Source: CAZQKL01 sp964593895 [NCBI: uncultured bacterium] (GTDB taxonomy: Bacteria; DYJV01). Taken from it: a DNA stretch of 16,449 nucleotides. The translations under genes and the position numbers were made by a program. Under the pieces are notes generated by a model. That model was given only the letters and a program-made list of their open reading frames with translations. It searched no databases and was not told the DNA's origin. This document shows, in pieces, positions 1 to 7,318 of the stretch; position 1 is the stretch's first letter; each line of letters opens with the position of its first letter. The DNA lies in contig CAZQKL010000042.1 in the NCBI GenBank assembly GCA_964593895.1, positions 1 through 16,449 of the forward strand, read 5' to 3'.

Positions 1-726
1 TTCACAATCTTGTTTATTTGTAAAAATGCTTGCATGTTGAGTTACAATCATTTCAATATCATATTTTGAAATTTTATTTAAAAAATGCTTAATTGCTATA
101 TTTGATGTCATAAATCTTCTGTGAAATCCTTCCATATATTTTGCATATTCATTAAAATCTTCAACAAATAGATATTTCTTTCCTGGTGGGAATAAAGCAG
201 TGCCAAGGTCTCCAGAAAAGTAAATTTTTGATGTTGGGTCATAAACTGTGAAATTTGCAATAGAATGAAGAAAATGAGCAGGTATTATTTCAAGATATCT
301 TCCAGAAGAAAATGTTATTCTCCCACCTTTATCCTCAACTGGAATTATTCTTTTCAGGTCAAAAATTCCAAAATGAGGTAAAAATCTTACCCACCATTTT
401 GAAATATAAACTTTAGCTGGAGTAACACTCATCCACATAGCAATTCCTGAACATACATCAGGGTCTTGATGAGAAAAAAACAGATATTTCACCTTTTCTA
501 AATCAATATACCTTGAAAGATTCCCAACAATTCTTGGAAATACTTTTATTCCTCCTGGGTCAAGAATAATAGCTTCATTGTTGTCAATTATTAAATATTG
601 ATTTACATTTACAAGACCTTCCTCTTCCTTCTCCTCCCAACCAAGCCATATAAATTTATGTCCATCCTCATCATACAATACTTCACCTTTTAAAATATCT
701 ACTTCACTGTTTGATTTTATATTCAT
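1..726 (-). CDS. ODP/flavodiiron-type metallo-beta-lactamase-fold protein (partial, 3' end outside window)
   Basis: The first 242 residues are visible; the frame is still open at the left edge. The metallo-beta-lactamase fold is shown by SHQDPD at 85-90, a His in AHFLH (151 or 154), SGDLG at 171-175 and TQH at 229-231. H86, H154 and D173 fall at the spacing of the diiron ligands of flavodiiron proteins (68 residues from first to second His, then 19 to the Asp), and H231 follows 58 residues later. The usual HxExDH is here HxDxDV: Asp replaces Glu and the His after the second acid is Val. This resembles the stand-alone oxygen-binding diiron proteins (ODP) described from Treponema denticola rather than classical NO/O2 reductases. 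Whether a flavodoxin domain follows cannot be seen. The start has GAGGAGG 6 nt upstream and lies 10 nt after the ptsN stop, so it is probably the last or a late gene of the rpoN operon. Role as O2/iron sensor or reductase is inference. Confidence 0.85.
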   Translation of the reverse strand, partial: MNIKSNSEVDILKGEVLYDEDGHKFIWLGWEEKEEEGLVNVNQYLIIDNNEAIILDPGGIKVFPRIVGNLSRYIDLEKVKYLFFSHQDPDVCSGIAMWMSVTPAKVYISKWWVRFLPHFGIFDLKRIIPVEDKGGRITFSSGRYLEIIPAHFLHSIANFTVYDPTSKIYFSGDLGTALFPPGKKYLFVEDFNEYAKYMEGFHRRFMTSNIAIKHFLNKISKYDIEMIVTQHASIFTNKQDCE

Positions 727-736
727 TACAACCTCC

Positions 737-1177
737 TCAAGAAATTAATTTTTTTATTTCTTCTTTGGAATTTGCATTAATAAGTGAAGTTCTAAAATTA
801 TCATCCATTAGTAGTTTTGAAACTTTTGCCAAAACCTTTAAATGCAAATTTGTAGCTTCAGGTGAAGATATAAATACAAAAAAAATATTTACTGGCTTTT
901 CATCTATTGCTTCAAATTCAACTCCTTCTTTAGAGATTGCTATTGCTCCAATCAAATCTTCATCCATTTCAAATTTCCCATGAGGAATTGCAACACCATG
1001 TCCAATTCCAGTTGAACCAAGCTCTTCTCTCTCTTTTAAAACCTGTAAGATTTTATCATAATTTAAATTTCTTCCTTTAACAACAAGATTTGCAAGTTTT
1101 TTTAACGCATCTTCTTTATTCTCTGCTTTAAAATTTGAGTCAATATTTTCATCTGAAATAAATTTCAATAACTGCAT
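737..1177 (-). CDS. ptsN: PTS EIIA-Ntr family phosphorelay protein
   Basis: A 146-residue single-domain EIIA of the fructose/nitrogen (PTS-Ntr) type. The diagnostic stretch GIGHGVAIPHGK lies at 57-68; H66 in IPHG is the expected phosphoacceptor and H60 the supporting active-site His. Length and N-terminal alignment match stand-alone PtsN proteins, without fused EIIB or EIIC domains. In characterised bacteria such proteins act as cytoplasmic regulators (potassium transport, nitrogen and stress control) rather than sugar carriers. It follows hpf by 11 nt with AAAGGAG ahead of the ATG. The rpoN-hpf-ptsN order is a conserved neighbourhood in many Gram-negative bacteria, which supports the regulatory reading. 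No EI-Ntr (PtsP) or NPr partner is in the window. Confidence 0.93.
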   Translation of the reverse strand: MQLLKFISDENIDSNFKAENKEDALKKLANLVVKGRNLNYDKILQVLKEREELGSTGIGHGVAIPHGKFEMDEDLIGAIAISKEGVEFEAIDEKPVNIFFVFISSPEATNLHLKVLAKVSKLLMDDNFRTSLINANSKEEIKKLIS

Positions 1178-1188
1178 TTTTAGCTCCT

Positions 1189-1725
1189 TTAAGATGAAGT
1201 TGGAACTGGTTCAATCCAGCCGTAATTTCCGTCATTTCTTTTATAAACTACATTCACTTCATTTGTTTGAGCATTTCTAAAAACTAAAAAATCTTGATTT
1301 AATAAATCTAACTGCATAACAGCTTCCTCAACTGATAAAGGTTTTATAAAAAATCTTTCACTTTTAATTATACGAGGTTCTGAAGTCTCCTCTTTTGAAA
1401 TAATATTCATATTAATCTCAAACTTTTCATTTGAGTGTTTTCTATCTTTTAATTTTTCTCTATATTTTTTCAACTGTCTTTCAACTTTATCCACAACTAA
1501 ATCAATTGCAGAATACATATCATTAGAACTTTCTTCACCTTTAATTACTATACCCTTAAAATTAATTATTATATCTGCTATCTGTCTAAATTTTTCAGTT
1601 GAAAGTGTCACTTTTACTTCTATATCTTCACCTAAAATTTTTGTAAATTTTTTAACTCTTTTTTCAACATAATTTTTTAAAGCATCTGTTGGCTCTAAAT
1701 TTCTGAAAAAAATATCAAGTTTCAT
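1189..1725 (-). CDS. hpf: Ribosome hibernation promoting factor, long form
   Basis: 178 residues, the length of long-form HPF. The N-terminal part (about 1-105) is the RaiA/YfiA fold: it begins with MKLDIFFRNLEPTDALKNYV and ends with the helix around YSAIDLVVDKVERQLKKYRE typical of the family. A charged linker (about 95-120) leads to the C-terminal dimerisation domain (about 124-174), with the recognisable KPLSVEEAVMQLDLL and FRNAQTNEVNVVYKRNDG stretches ending in GWIEP. Long-form HPF binds the 30S decoding centre and joins 70S ribosomes into inactive 100S dimers in stationary or starved cells. Start ATG has a strong AGGAGG 5 nt upstream and sits 9 nt after the rpoN stop, so the two are surely co-transcribed. 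Confidence 0.95.
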   Translation of the reverse strand: MKLDIFFRNLEPTDALKNYVEKRVKKFTKILGEDIEVKVTLSTEKFRQIADIIINFKGIVIKGEESSNDMYSAIDLVVDKVERQLKKYREKLKDRKHSNEKFEINMNIISKEETSEPRIIKSERFFIKPLSVEEAVMQLDLLNQDFLVFRNAQTNEVNVVYKRNDGNYGWIEPVPTSS

Positions 1726-1734
1726 ACTTTCCTC

Positions 1735-3159
1735 CTATTTTTTAAATTTTTTTCTTTTAGATGAAGACAAAATTTTCATCTGCTCTCTATATTTTGCAAC
1801 TGTTCTTCTTGCTATGTTTATATTATACTTTTCTTTTAGAATTTTTGATATCTTTTCATCACTATAAGGTTTATCTGGAGGTTCTGAATTAATTATTTCT
1901 TTTATTCTTTCCATAACTACTTTTGAGGAAATAACCTCATCACCTGTAAAAGAATTAATACCTTTATTAAAGAAAAATTTTAACTCAAAAATTCCGTGAG
2001 GAGTGCTTATATATTTATTATGAGTGGTTCTACTTATTGTTGATTCATGTAAGCCCAGTTCTTCAGCAATATCTTTTAATACAAGAGGTTTTAAGTATTG
2101 CACACCTTTTTCAAAAAATTCTCTCTGAAATTTTATTAAACATTCAACAACTTTATAAATTGTTCTTTCTCTTTGTTCAATGCTCTTTAATAGCCATTTA
2201 GCATTTTTTACTTTCTCTACAAGATATTCTTTTACCTCTTTTTTGCTGTATTTATTAAGCAATTTATTTACATACTCTTCGTTAATTTTAAATTTTGGAA
2301 TTCCATCATCATTCAAAACTATTACAAAATCATCTCCTCTTTTATAAACATAAACATCAGGAATAATTGTTTGTGGTTGTGATTTTGAAAATAGTCTTGC
2401 AGGTTTTGGTTCAAGAGAATTAATTATTGAGATAACTTCTTCAATTCTTGAAGGTTCAACATTGTAAATTTTTGCAAGCTGTTGAATATTTTTATTTTGT
2501 AAAAGGTTTAAATGATTCTTTACAATATCTTTTGCAAGCTCATCTTCTATTTTATGAAATTCCATCTGAATTAATAAACAGTGAGCTAAATCTTTTGCTC
2601 CAATACCTACAGGGTCAAGAAAATTTATCTTTTTTAAAATCTCTTCAACTTTTTCTTTTGAAACATTAAACTTTTCAGCAACTTCTTCAACTTTTACATC
2701 AAGATATCCATCTTCTCTTATGTTATAAATTAAATATTCACCAATTTTAAACTCTTCTTCAGATATATCAGTCATTCTCAATTGCCATAAAAGATACTCT
2801 TCAAGAGTATCACCTCTTGAAATCATATTTTCAAAATCAATATTCTCATCTTTTTTCTCTCTGTGCGAATATTTAAAATTATATGAAAAAAATGAGGAAT
2901 TTTCAGTATATGCATCCCAATCAAACTCACTAATTGCTTTTGAAAATTCTTGTGTATCTTTTCCATCAATTGGCTCTTCTAAATTTTCCTCCTCTGAATA
3001 AAGCATTTCTTCACACACAGGGTTTGTCTCAATCTCTTCTTTTATCTTTTCTATTAATTCTTGTCTTGATAGTTGAAGTATTTTTATTGATTGTTGAAGT
3101 TGAGGTGTGATTACAAGAGATTGTTTTAATTTTAAATTTTGGGTTAATGTAGGTTTCAT
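1735..3159 (-). CDS. rpoN: RNA polymerase sigma-54 factor
   Basis: 474 residues, normal for RpoN. Region I (1-50) is Gln- and Leu-rich, with TPQLQQSIKILQL, the segment that contacts enhancer-binding activators. An acidic region II follows (about 50-110), then the core-binding domain, a helix-turn-helix around 360-385 (IAEELGLHESTISR) and the RpoN box ARRTVAKYRE at 450-459, which matches the canonical box reading the -24 element. Sigma-54 holds polymerase in a closed complex until an AAA+ activator hydrolyses ATP. No such activator is encoded here. The ATG overlaps the lptB stop as ATGA, suggesting translational coupling to LPS export genes; hpf follows 9 nt later. Confidence 0.97.
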   Translation of the reverse strand: MKPTLTQNLKLKQSLVITPQLQQSIKILQLSRQELIEKIKEEIETNPVCEEMLYSEEENLEEPIDGKDTQEFSKAISEFDWDAYTENSSFFSYNFKYSHREKKDENIDFENMISRGDTLEEYLLWQLRMTDISEEEFKIGEYLIYNIREDGYLDVKVEEVAEKFNVSKEKVEEILKKINFLDPVGIGAKDLAHCLLIQMEFHKIEDELAKDIVKNHLNLLQNKNIQQLAKIYNVEPSRIEEVISIINSLEPKPARLFSKSQPQTIIPDVYVYKRGDDFVIVLNDDGIPKFKINEEYVNKLLNKYSKKEVKEYLVEKVKNAKWLLKSIEQRERTIYKVVECLIKFQREFFEKGVQYLKPLVLKDIAEELGLHESTISRTTHNKYISTPHGIFELKFFFNKGINSFTGDEVISSKVVMERIKEIINSEPPDKPYSDEKISKILKEKYNINIARRTVAKYREQMKILSSSKRKKFKK

Positions 3160-3875
3160 CTTAAATCAAAATCCTCTCCCAAATAGATTTTTTTCGCTTT
3201 TTCACTCATTGCAATTTTTTCAGGTTCTCCTTCTTCAAGAATTTCTCCTTTATTTAAAATATAAGCTCTATCACAAATTTTCAAGGTTTCTCTAACATTA
3301 TGGTCTGAAATAAGAATTCCTATGTTTTTCTCCTTTAATTTTTTAATTATTTTCTGTAAATCTCCAACAACTATTGGGTCAATACCAGCAAAAGGCTCGT
3401 CAAAAAGTATAAATTTAGGTTCAAGGACAAGTGCCCTTGCTATTTCAACTCTTCTTCTTTCACCTCCAGATACATCTTTACCTTTTGTTTTTCTAATATG
3501 AGTAATATTAAGGTCTCTCATAACCTGAACTGTTTTTTTTAATATACTCTTTTTTTCAAGATTTTGCAATTCCAATATACTTATTATATTTTCCTCAACA
3601 GTCAACTTCCTAAAAATTGAAGGTTCCTGAGGTAGATAAATTATTCCAGCTTTTGACCTTTCATACATTGTAAATTCTTTTAAATTTTTATTCTCAAGAT
3701 AAATTTCTCCCTCTTCAGGTTTTATTAATCCTGCTATGATATAAAATGTTGTGGTTTTTCCTGCACCATTTGGTCCAAGTAAACCAACAATTTCTCCTCT
3801 ATTAACATGAATGGATACAGAATTTACTACTTTTCTTTTACCATAAGTTTTTGAAATATTTTCAACTTTTAACAC
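3156..3875 (-). CDS. lptB: LPS export ABC transporter ATPase LptB
   Basis: 239 residues, the length of LptB. Walker A GPNGAGKT at 34-41, Q-loop Q83, signature VSGGE at 135-139, Walker B ILFDEP with E160, and H-loop H192 in SDHNVRET, a stretch characteristic of LptB. It powers extraction of LPS from the inner membrane by the LptB2FG complex, in the cytoplasm. The ribosome starts at GTG, sharing its first G with the lptA stop (TAGTG), and the stop overlaps the rpoN ATG, so translation is coupled on both sides. LptF and LptG, its membrane partners, are not in the window. Confidence 0.96.
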   Translation of the reverse strand: MLKVENISKTYGKRKVVNSVSIHVNRGEIVGLLGPNGAGKTTTFYIIAGLIKPEEGEIYLENKNLKEFTMYERSKAGIIYLPQEPSIFRKLTVEENIISILELQNLEKKSILKKTVQVMRDLNITHIRKTKGKDVSGGERRRVEIARALVLEPKFILFDEPFAGIDPIVVGDLQKIIKKLKEKNIGILISDHNVRETLKICDRAYILNKGEILEEGEPEKIAMSEKAKKIYLGEDFDLR

Positions 3876-4378
3876 TATTTACCACCGCCAAATATTGTAT
3901 TAATTCTTTTACCTTTTCCTTTTAAAGTTGCTATGTTTTTAATTAAATCAATGGAAAGTTCATCACCATTAAATAAATTTTTATCCTGCAAAATTTTTAT
4001 ATGTCCTTTTAAATAGATTTTTTTGTCCTGAGGATAATATTTTCCATAGTCGCAGGAGCATATAGCATTTTCCCCTTTAATCTTTACATTTCCAATGATA
4101 ATTATTTTATTTATTTTTTTCTGGTTTTTATCATAATAAACGATAAGTTCATCTGAATAGATTTTGTTTTTATCTTGGGTTGCTGTAACATTTTTTCTGT
4201 AATCAAACTGATAAAAATTTCTTTTTAATTCAGTTATAATCAAAACTTCTGAAGATATTTTAATTGGCTTATCAGGAGAAAATTTAAAGAAACTTTGCGT
4301 AAAACTTACTCCTCCATCCTTTGCATAACAGATAAAAGTATTTAAAATAAAAACTAAAAGGAAGAAAATCTTTTTCAT
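3875..4378 (-). CDS. lptA: Periplasmic LPS transport protein LptA (OstA-like)
   Basis: 167 residues with a signal peptide (MKK, hydrophobic run FFLLVFILNTFICYA, likely cut near residue 19). The mature part is short beta-strand-rich repeats of the OstA/LptA jelly-roll type: ISSEVLIITE, KIYSDELIVYY, KINKIIIIGNVKIKG, KKIYLKGHIKI, FNGDELSID. This fold makes the periplasmic bridge carrying LPS to the outer membrane. Identification rests on fold pattern plus position between lptC and lptB rather than on strict motifs, which the family lacks. The ATG overlaps the lptC stop (ATGA). Length is close to that of typical LptA. Confidence 0.87.
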   Translation of the reverse strand: MKKIFFLLVFILNTFICYAKDGGVSFTQSFFKFSPDKPIKISSEVLIITELKRNFYQFDYRKNVTATQDKNKIYSDELIVYYDKNQKKINKIIIIGNVKIKGENAICSCDYGKYYPQDKKIYLKGHIKILQDKNLFNGDELSIDLIKNIATLKGKGKRINTIFGGGK

Positions 4379-4896
4379 CTTATTTCTGAATAAACCTTTC
4401 CTTTTAATATAAATTTATGCTTATCTAAAAATCCAGTTAATGATAATGCTGTTAAATATACTCCTTTTCCAGTAAATTTAATTTTTGAATTTGTTGAAAC
4501 TTTGTTAGCTTTGCTATCAAAATTTAACATTTGAGTCTTAAAAATGTAGCTTTTATTGTCAATAATTTCCACATCTCCTTTTAAATAAGCTTTTTTTTCA
4601 TTCATATAATATTTTGCAGAATTGGATAAAATTGTGTAATAATTTTTATATAAAATTTTAACATCTTTCAAATCTGCAATATTAGTAGATTTATTAATCA
4701 CTGCTTCATTAGAATATAAAATCCACTTTATCTTCCCTTTCTCAGAATTGGTAAAAGAAAACTTTTTGATTACAATGTTTGAAACATTTTCCTTTTGAAC
4801 TTCCTTTGTTTTTTTATTCTCTTTTTTCTTTGAGCAGGAAATAAAAACAACCATAAATATAAAAAATATGACAAAACTACAATAAATATTTTTCAT
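4375..4896 (-). CDS. lptC: LPS export protein LptC
   Basis: 173 residues from the chosen ATG. An in-frame GTG at 4917 would add seven residues, but the ATG at 4896 begins a clean signal segment and has GGGAAAA upstream. Residues 1-20 are hydrophobic; C21 in FISC followed by SKKKEN looks like a lipoprotein cleavage site, though Phe at -3 is not ideal. The rest has OstA-like strand pairs (LYSNEAVINKSTNIADLKDVKILY, split by short turns; AYLKGDVEI; ISTNSKIKF-like). LptC is usually a bitopic inner-membrane protein handing LPS from LptB2FG to LptA. Identity is supported mainly by its place between kdsC and lptA. It overlaps kdsC by 20 nt. Confidence 0.83.
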   Translation of the reverse strand: MKNIYCSFVIFFIFMVVFISCSKKKENKKTKEVQKENVSNIVIKKFSFTNSEKGKIKWILYSNEAVINKSTNIADLKDVKILYKNYYTILSNSAKYYMNEKKAYLKGDVEIIDNKSYIFKTQMLNFDSKANKVSTNSKIKFTGKGVYLTALSLTGFLDKHKFILKGKVYSEIR

Positions 4897-5398
4897 GAAC
4901 TTTTTCCCAATTTTCACTAAATTTTAAAATCAATTCAACGATTTCTCTAACCGCTCCCTCACCTCCGTTTTTTTCAGTAACAAAATCAGCTAATTCTTTA
5001 CATAATTTGTGTGCATTATTCACTGAAAATTTTACTCCAACTTTTCTCATAACTGGTAAATCAACAACATCATCTCCACAATAGGCAATTTCACTATAAT
5101 CTAAATTTTTCTCCTTGATAATTTCATCTAATATTTTTAATTTGTCAAAAGATTTTTGATAAATTAATTTTATGCCTAATTCCTTCATCCTGTAAAGAAC
5201 AACATTTGATTCTCTTCCTGTGATAACACCAACTTCAATACCTGCTCTTTGAAGTAATTTAATTCCATGCCCATCTTTCACATTAAAATTTTTAATTTCA
5301 TTCCCTTTATCATCAATAATAATTTGACCATTTGTTAAAACACCATCAACATCAAGAAGTAATAATTTAATTTTTTTAATCTTCTCTCTTAATCTCAT
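4877..5398 (-). CDS. kdsC: 3-deoxy-D-manno-octulosonate 8-phosphate phosphatase KdsC
   Basis: 173 residues, typical of the C0-type HAD phosphatase KdsC. Motif I is DVDGV with nucleophile D16 and acid/base D18; DGHGIKLL at 42-49 is a family hallmark; TGRES at 60-64 gives motif II; the C-terminal motif GDDVVDLP (108-115) supplies magnesium ligands. It dephosphorylates Kdo-8-P to Kdo, the sugar joining lipid A to core. Its neighbours lptC-lptA-lptB form the classical Kdo/LPS export cluster. The ATG overlaps the end of the upstream PilZ gene by 23 nt and has no clear Shine-Dalgarno, so translation is probably coupled to that gene. Confidence 0.95.
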   Translation of the reverse strand: MRLREKIKKIKLLLLDVDGVLTNGQIIIDDKGNEIKNFNVKDGHGIKLLQRAGIEVGVITGRESNVVLYRMKELGIKLIYQKSFDKLKILDEIIKEKNLDYSEIAYCGDDVVDLPVMRKVGVKFSVNNAHKLCKELADFVTEKNGGEGAVREIVELILKFSENWEKVHEKYLL

Positions 5399-7277
5399 GG
5401 GGAATAAAAATAAATTCTTTTAATTTTTCAATAGTTTGATTTTTATCTTTACAGACCAAAATATTTTTCAACCCAATTTTTATATAGTTCAATACAAGTT
5501 TTTTATGAATGGGACGGTAAATAATTCCATAAATTTTTTTATTTTTATCAAAAAAACTTTTCAATTTATTAAAATCAAATTTATCGTTTAAATTTAAAAG
5601 CATGTGATTATCTTTTTTAGAATAATTATTTAAATCAACCTTTTTGAAATCAAAAATCTCTTCATAAATTGTATTTTCAAAAATATTTTTTAAAAATTCA
5701 ATAAAATCGTAATTATTTGTTATGCAATAAATTTCTTGTGGTTTTAATGAAGGTTTATCCTGAATATCATCTTTGTTAACCATGAATTTATTCAAAAGCA
5801 CATCATACTTATATGGCTTTAATAATATGTTGTTTTCACTTAAAAATTTAATAAAATAATCTCCAAATTCATAATTTTTTTTGAATGATACAATTACATT
5901 TATTCCATTTTCTATTAATGATAAAATTTTCATCATTATTGGTTTAAAATTGTAGTTTTCTGGGTCAATTAAAACCAAATCTACTTCATCGTATGAAAAT
6001 TCCTCTAAATTATTAAAAATTTTTGCTTTAAAATTTGTGCCATTTAACAATGTTTTTGCAGAAAAACCAAAAATAGAATCATCAATTATTGCAACCCTTT
6101 TTCCATCACCATCAAAATATGGTCTTTTTTTCAAACTTTCAAATTCTATTTTTGGAATTAATACGTTACTGAATTCAGTGATTTTGTTTATTAATTTATT
6201 TTTTATTTCATCCTCTTTTACAATCGTGGAATAAAAAGATTTATATTTTAAAAGATGTAAAATACCTTCATCTTTATGAACAAGAATTGTAGGAGTGTAT
6301 TGAAAAAAGCTATCTTTTGCAAATTTATACCATTTAGATTTAGTTTTTTCTGTTATATGAAAAATTACAAGATATGGTTTAAATAAATGTAAGTTCTCAA
6401 TTCCTTCATGATTAAAAAATTTTATAATTGGGAATTTTTCAAATAGAAATGAAAATACCTCTTTTTTTTCATCTTCGCAAATTATTCCAATTTTAAAATC
6501 TTTAAATTTTTCAGGCTCATATTTTATAAATTCTTCAAGCCATTCACCTAAATTCTCTTTTATATCTTTGTGAAGTCTCTTTTTTAAAATTTTCTCTTTT
6601 ATCTCAATTCTTCTTACAACTAAGTAATTTATAATTTCATTTTTTAAAATTGGTTCAGGTTCAATAAATTTAAACCCAGCTCTATACTTTGAAAGAATAA
6701 TTGCTCCATGAACAAGTTCTGCTTTTGTTTTATAATACCAATTACTTCCAGGAAAATTTAATTCTGCGTCAACTATATCTCCTTTTTTTAAACCTGCAAG
6801 TCCGCTTTCTTTTGATAATGTAATTGCAAACCCGTCAAGACCTATATCTCTTACTTTCAGTAAAATTTCATTGTCATGAATAAAAAGTTTAACATTTACA
6901 GGATAGTGAACATAATCTGGAATTACTCTTATGCTATTTCTTCTTTGAAGTCTAAATAAGTAATATGGAAATTTAATTTTTAGAAAAGTTCTACGGGACT
7001 TTTCAAATCTATCAACTATTTCAACATAAGTGTAAAATTTTCCTCTTGGATTATTAAAATTTAATCTAAATTTTGAATTATTGGGAGAAAATATGTCTGG
7101 AAGTAAATCTGAATATCTTAAAATAAAAAAATCTTTTTCAAGAGATATTAAAATTCCTGAATAAAAAGTATTTTTATGGAAAATGTCAAAATTATTTTCA
7201 TAAATAAATGATTCTAAAATAAATTTTTCAATATTTTCTCTTTTCTCAACCTTAACATAATCGTTTACTCCAGCCAC
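5376..7277 (-). CDS. PilZ-domain protein with three receiver-like domains
   Basis: 633 residues, apparently cytoplasmic (no signal peptide or membrane segment). Residues 1-105 look like a YcgR-type N-terminal barrel. A PilZ domain follows (about 108-225): R113-x3-R117 in RRNSIR, and DIGLDG at 144-149, the DxSxxG motif with Gly in place of Ser, so cyclic-di-GMP binding is likely but not certain. Three segments with receiver-like alternation of strands and helices follow, at about 261-370, 394-498 and 515-625. The middle one keeps the receiver set: acidic pair D399/D400, D438 in LVLIDPE, S464 and K487-P488. The outer two have lost the acidic residues. Start is GTG with AAAGG 7 nt upstream. It overlaps kdsC by 23 nt. 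I know no named family with this architecture; a role linking cyclic-di-GMP or phosphorylation to envelope genes is inference. Confidence 0.75.
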   Translation of the reverse strand: MAGVNDYVKVEKRENIEKFILESFIYENNFDIFHKNTFYSGILISLEKDFFILRYSDLLPDIFSPNNSKFRLNFNNPRGKFYTYVEIVDRFEKSRRTFLKIKFPYYLFRLQRRNSIRVIPDYVHYPVNVKLFIHDNEILLKVRDIGLDGFAITLSKESGLAGLKKGDIVDAELNFPGSNWYYKTKAELVHGAIILSKYRAGFKFIEPEPILKNEIINYLVVRRIEIKEKILKKRLHKDIKENLGEWLEEFIKYEPEKFKDFKIGIICEDEKKEVFSFLFEKFPIIKFFNHEGIENLHLFKPYLVIFHITEKTKSKWYKFAKDSFFQYTPTILVHKDEGILHLLKYKSFYSTIVKEDEIKNKLINKITEFSNVLIPKIEFESLKKRPYFDGDGKRVAIIDDSIFGFSAKTLLNGTNFKAKIFNNLEEFSYDEVDLVLIDPENYNFKPIMMKILSLIENGINVIVSFKKNYEFGDYFIKFLSENNILLKPYKYDVLLNKFMVNKDDIQDKPSLKPQEIYCITNNYDFIEFLKNIFENTIYEEIFDFKKVDLNNYSKKDNHMLLNLNDKFDFNKLKSFFDKNKKIYGIIYRPIHKKLVLNYIKIGLKNILVCKDKNQTIEKLKEFIFIPHEIKRED

Positions 7278-7318
7278 AAATAACCTTTACAAAAAAATTT
7301 TTAAAATTTCAATAAATT

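Noticed and set aside
711-983. Plus-strand 90-codon open frame opposite ptsN
   Set aside because: Runs antisense through the conserved PtsN active-site region and has no recognisable domain or ribosome-binding site.
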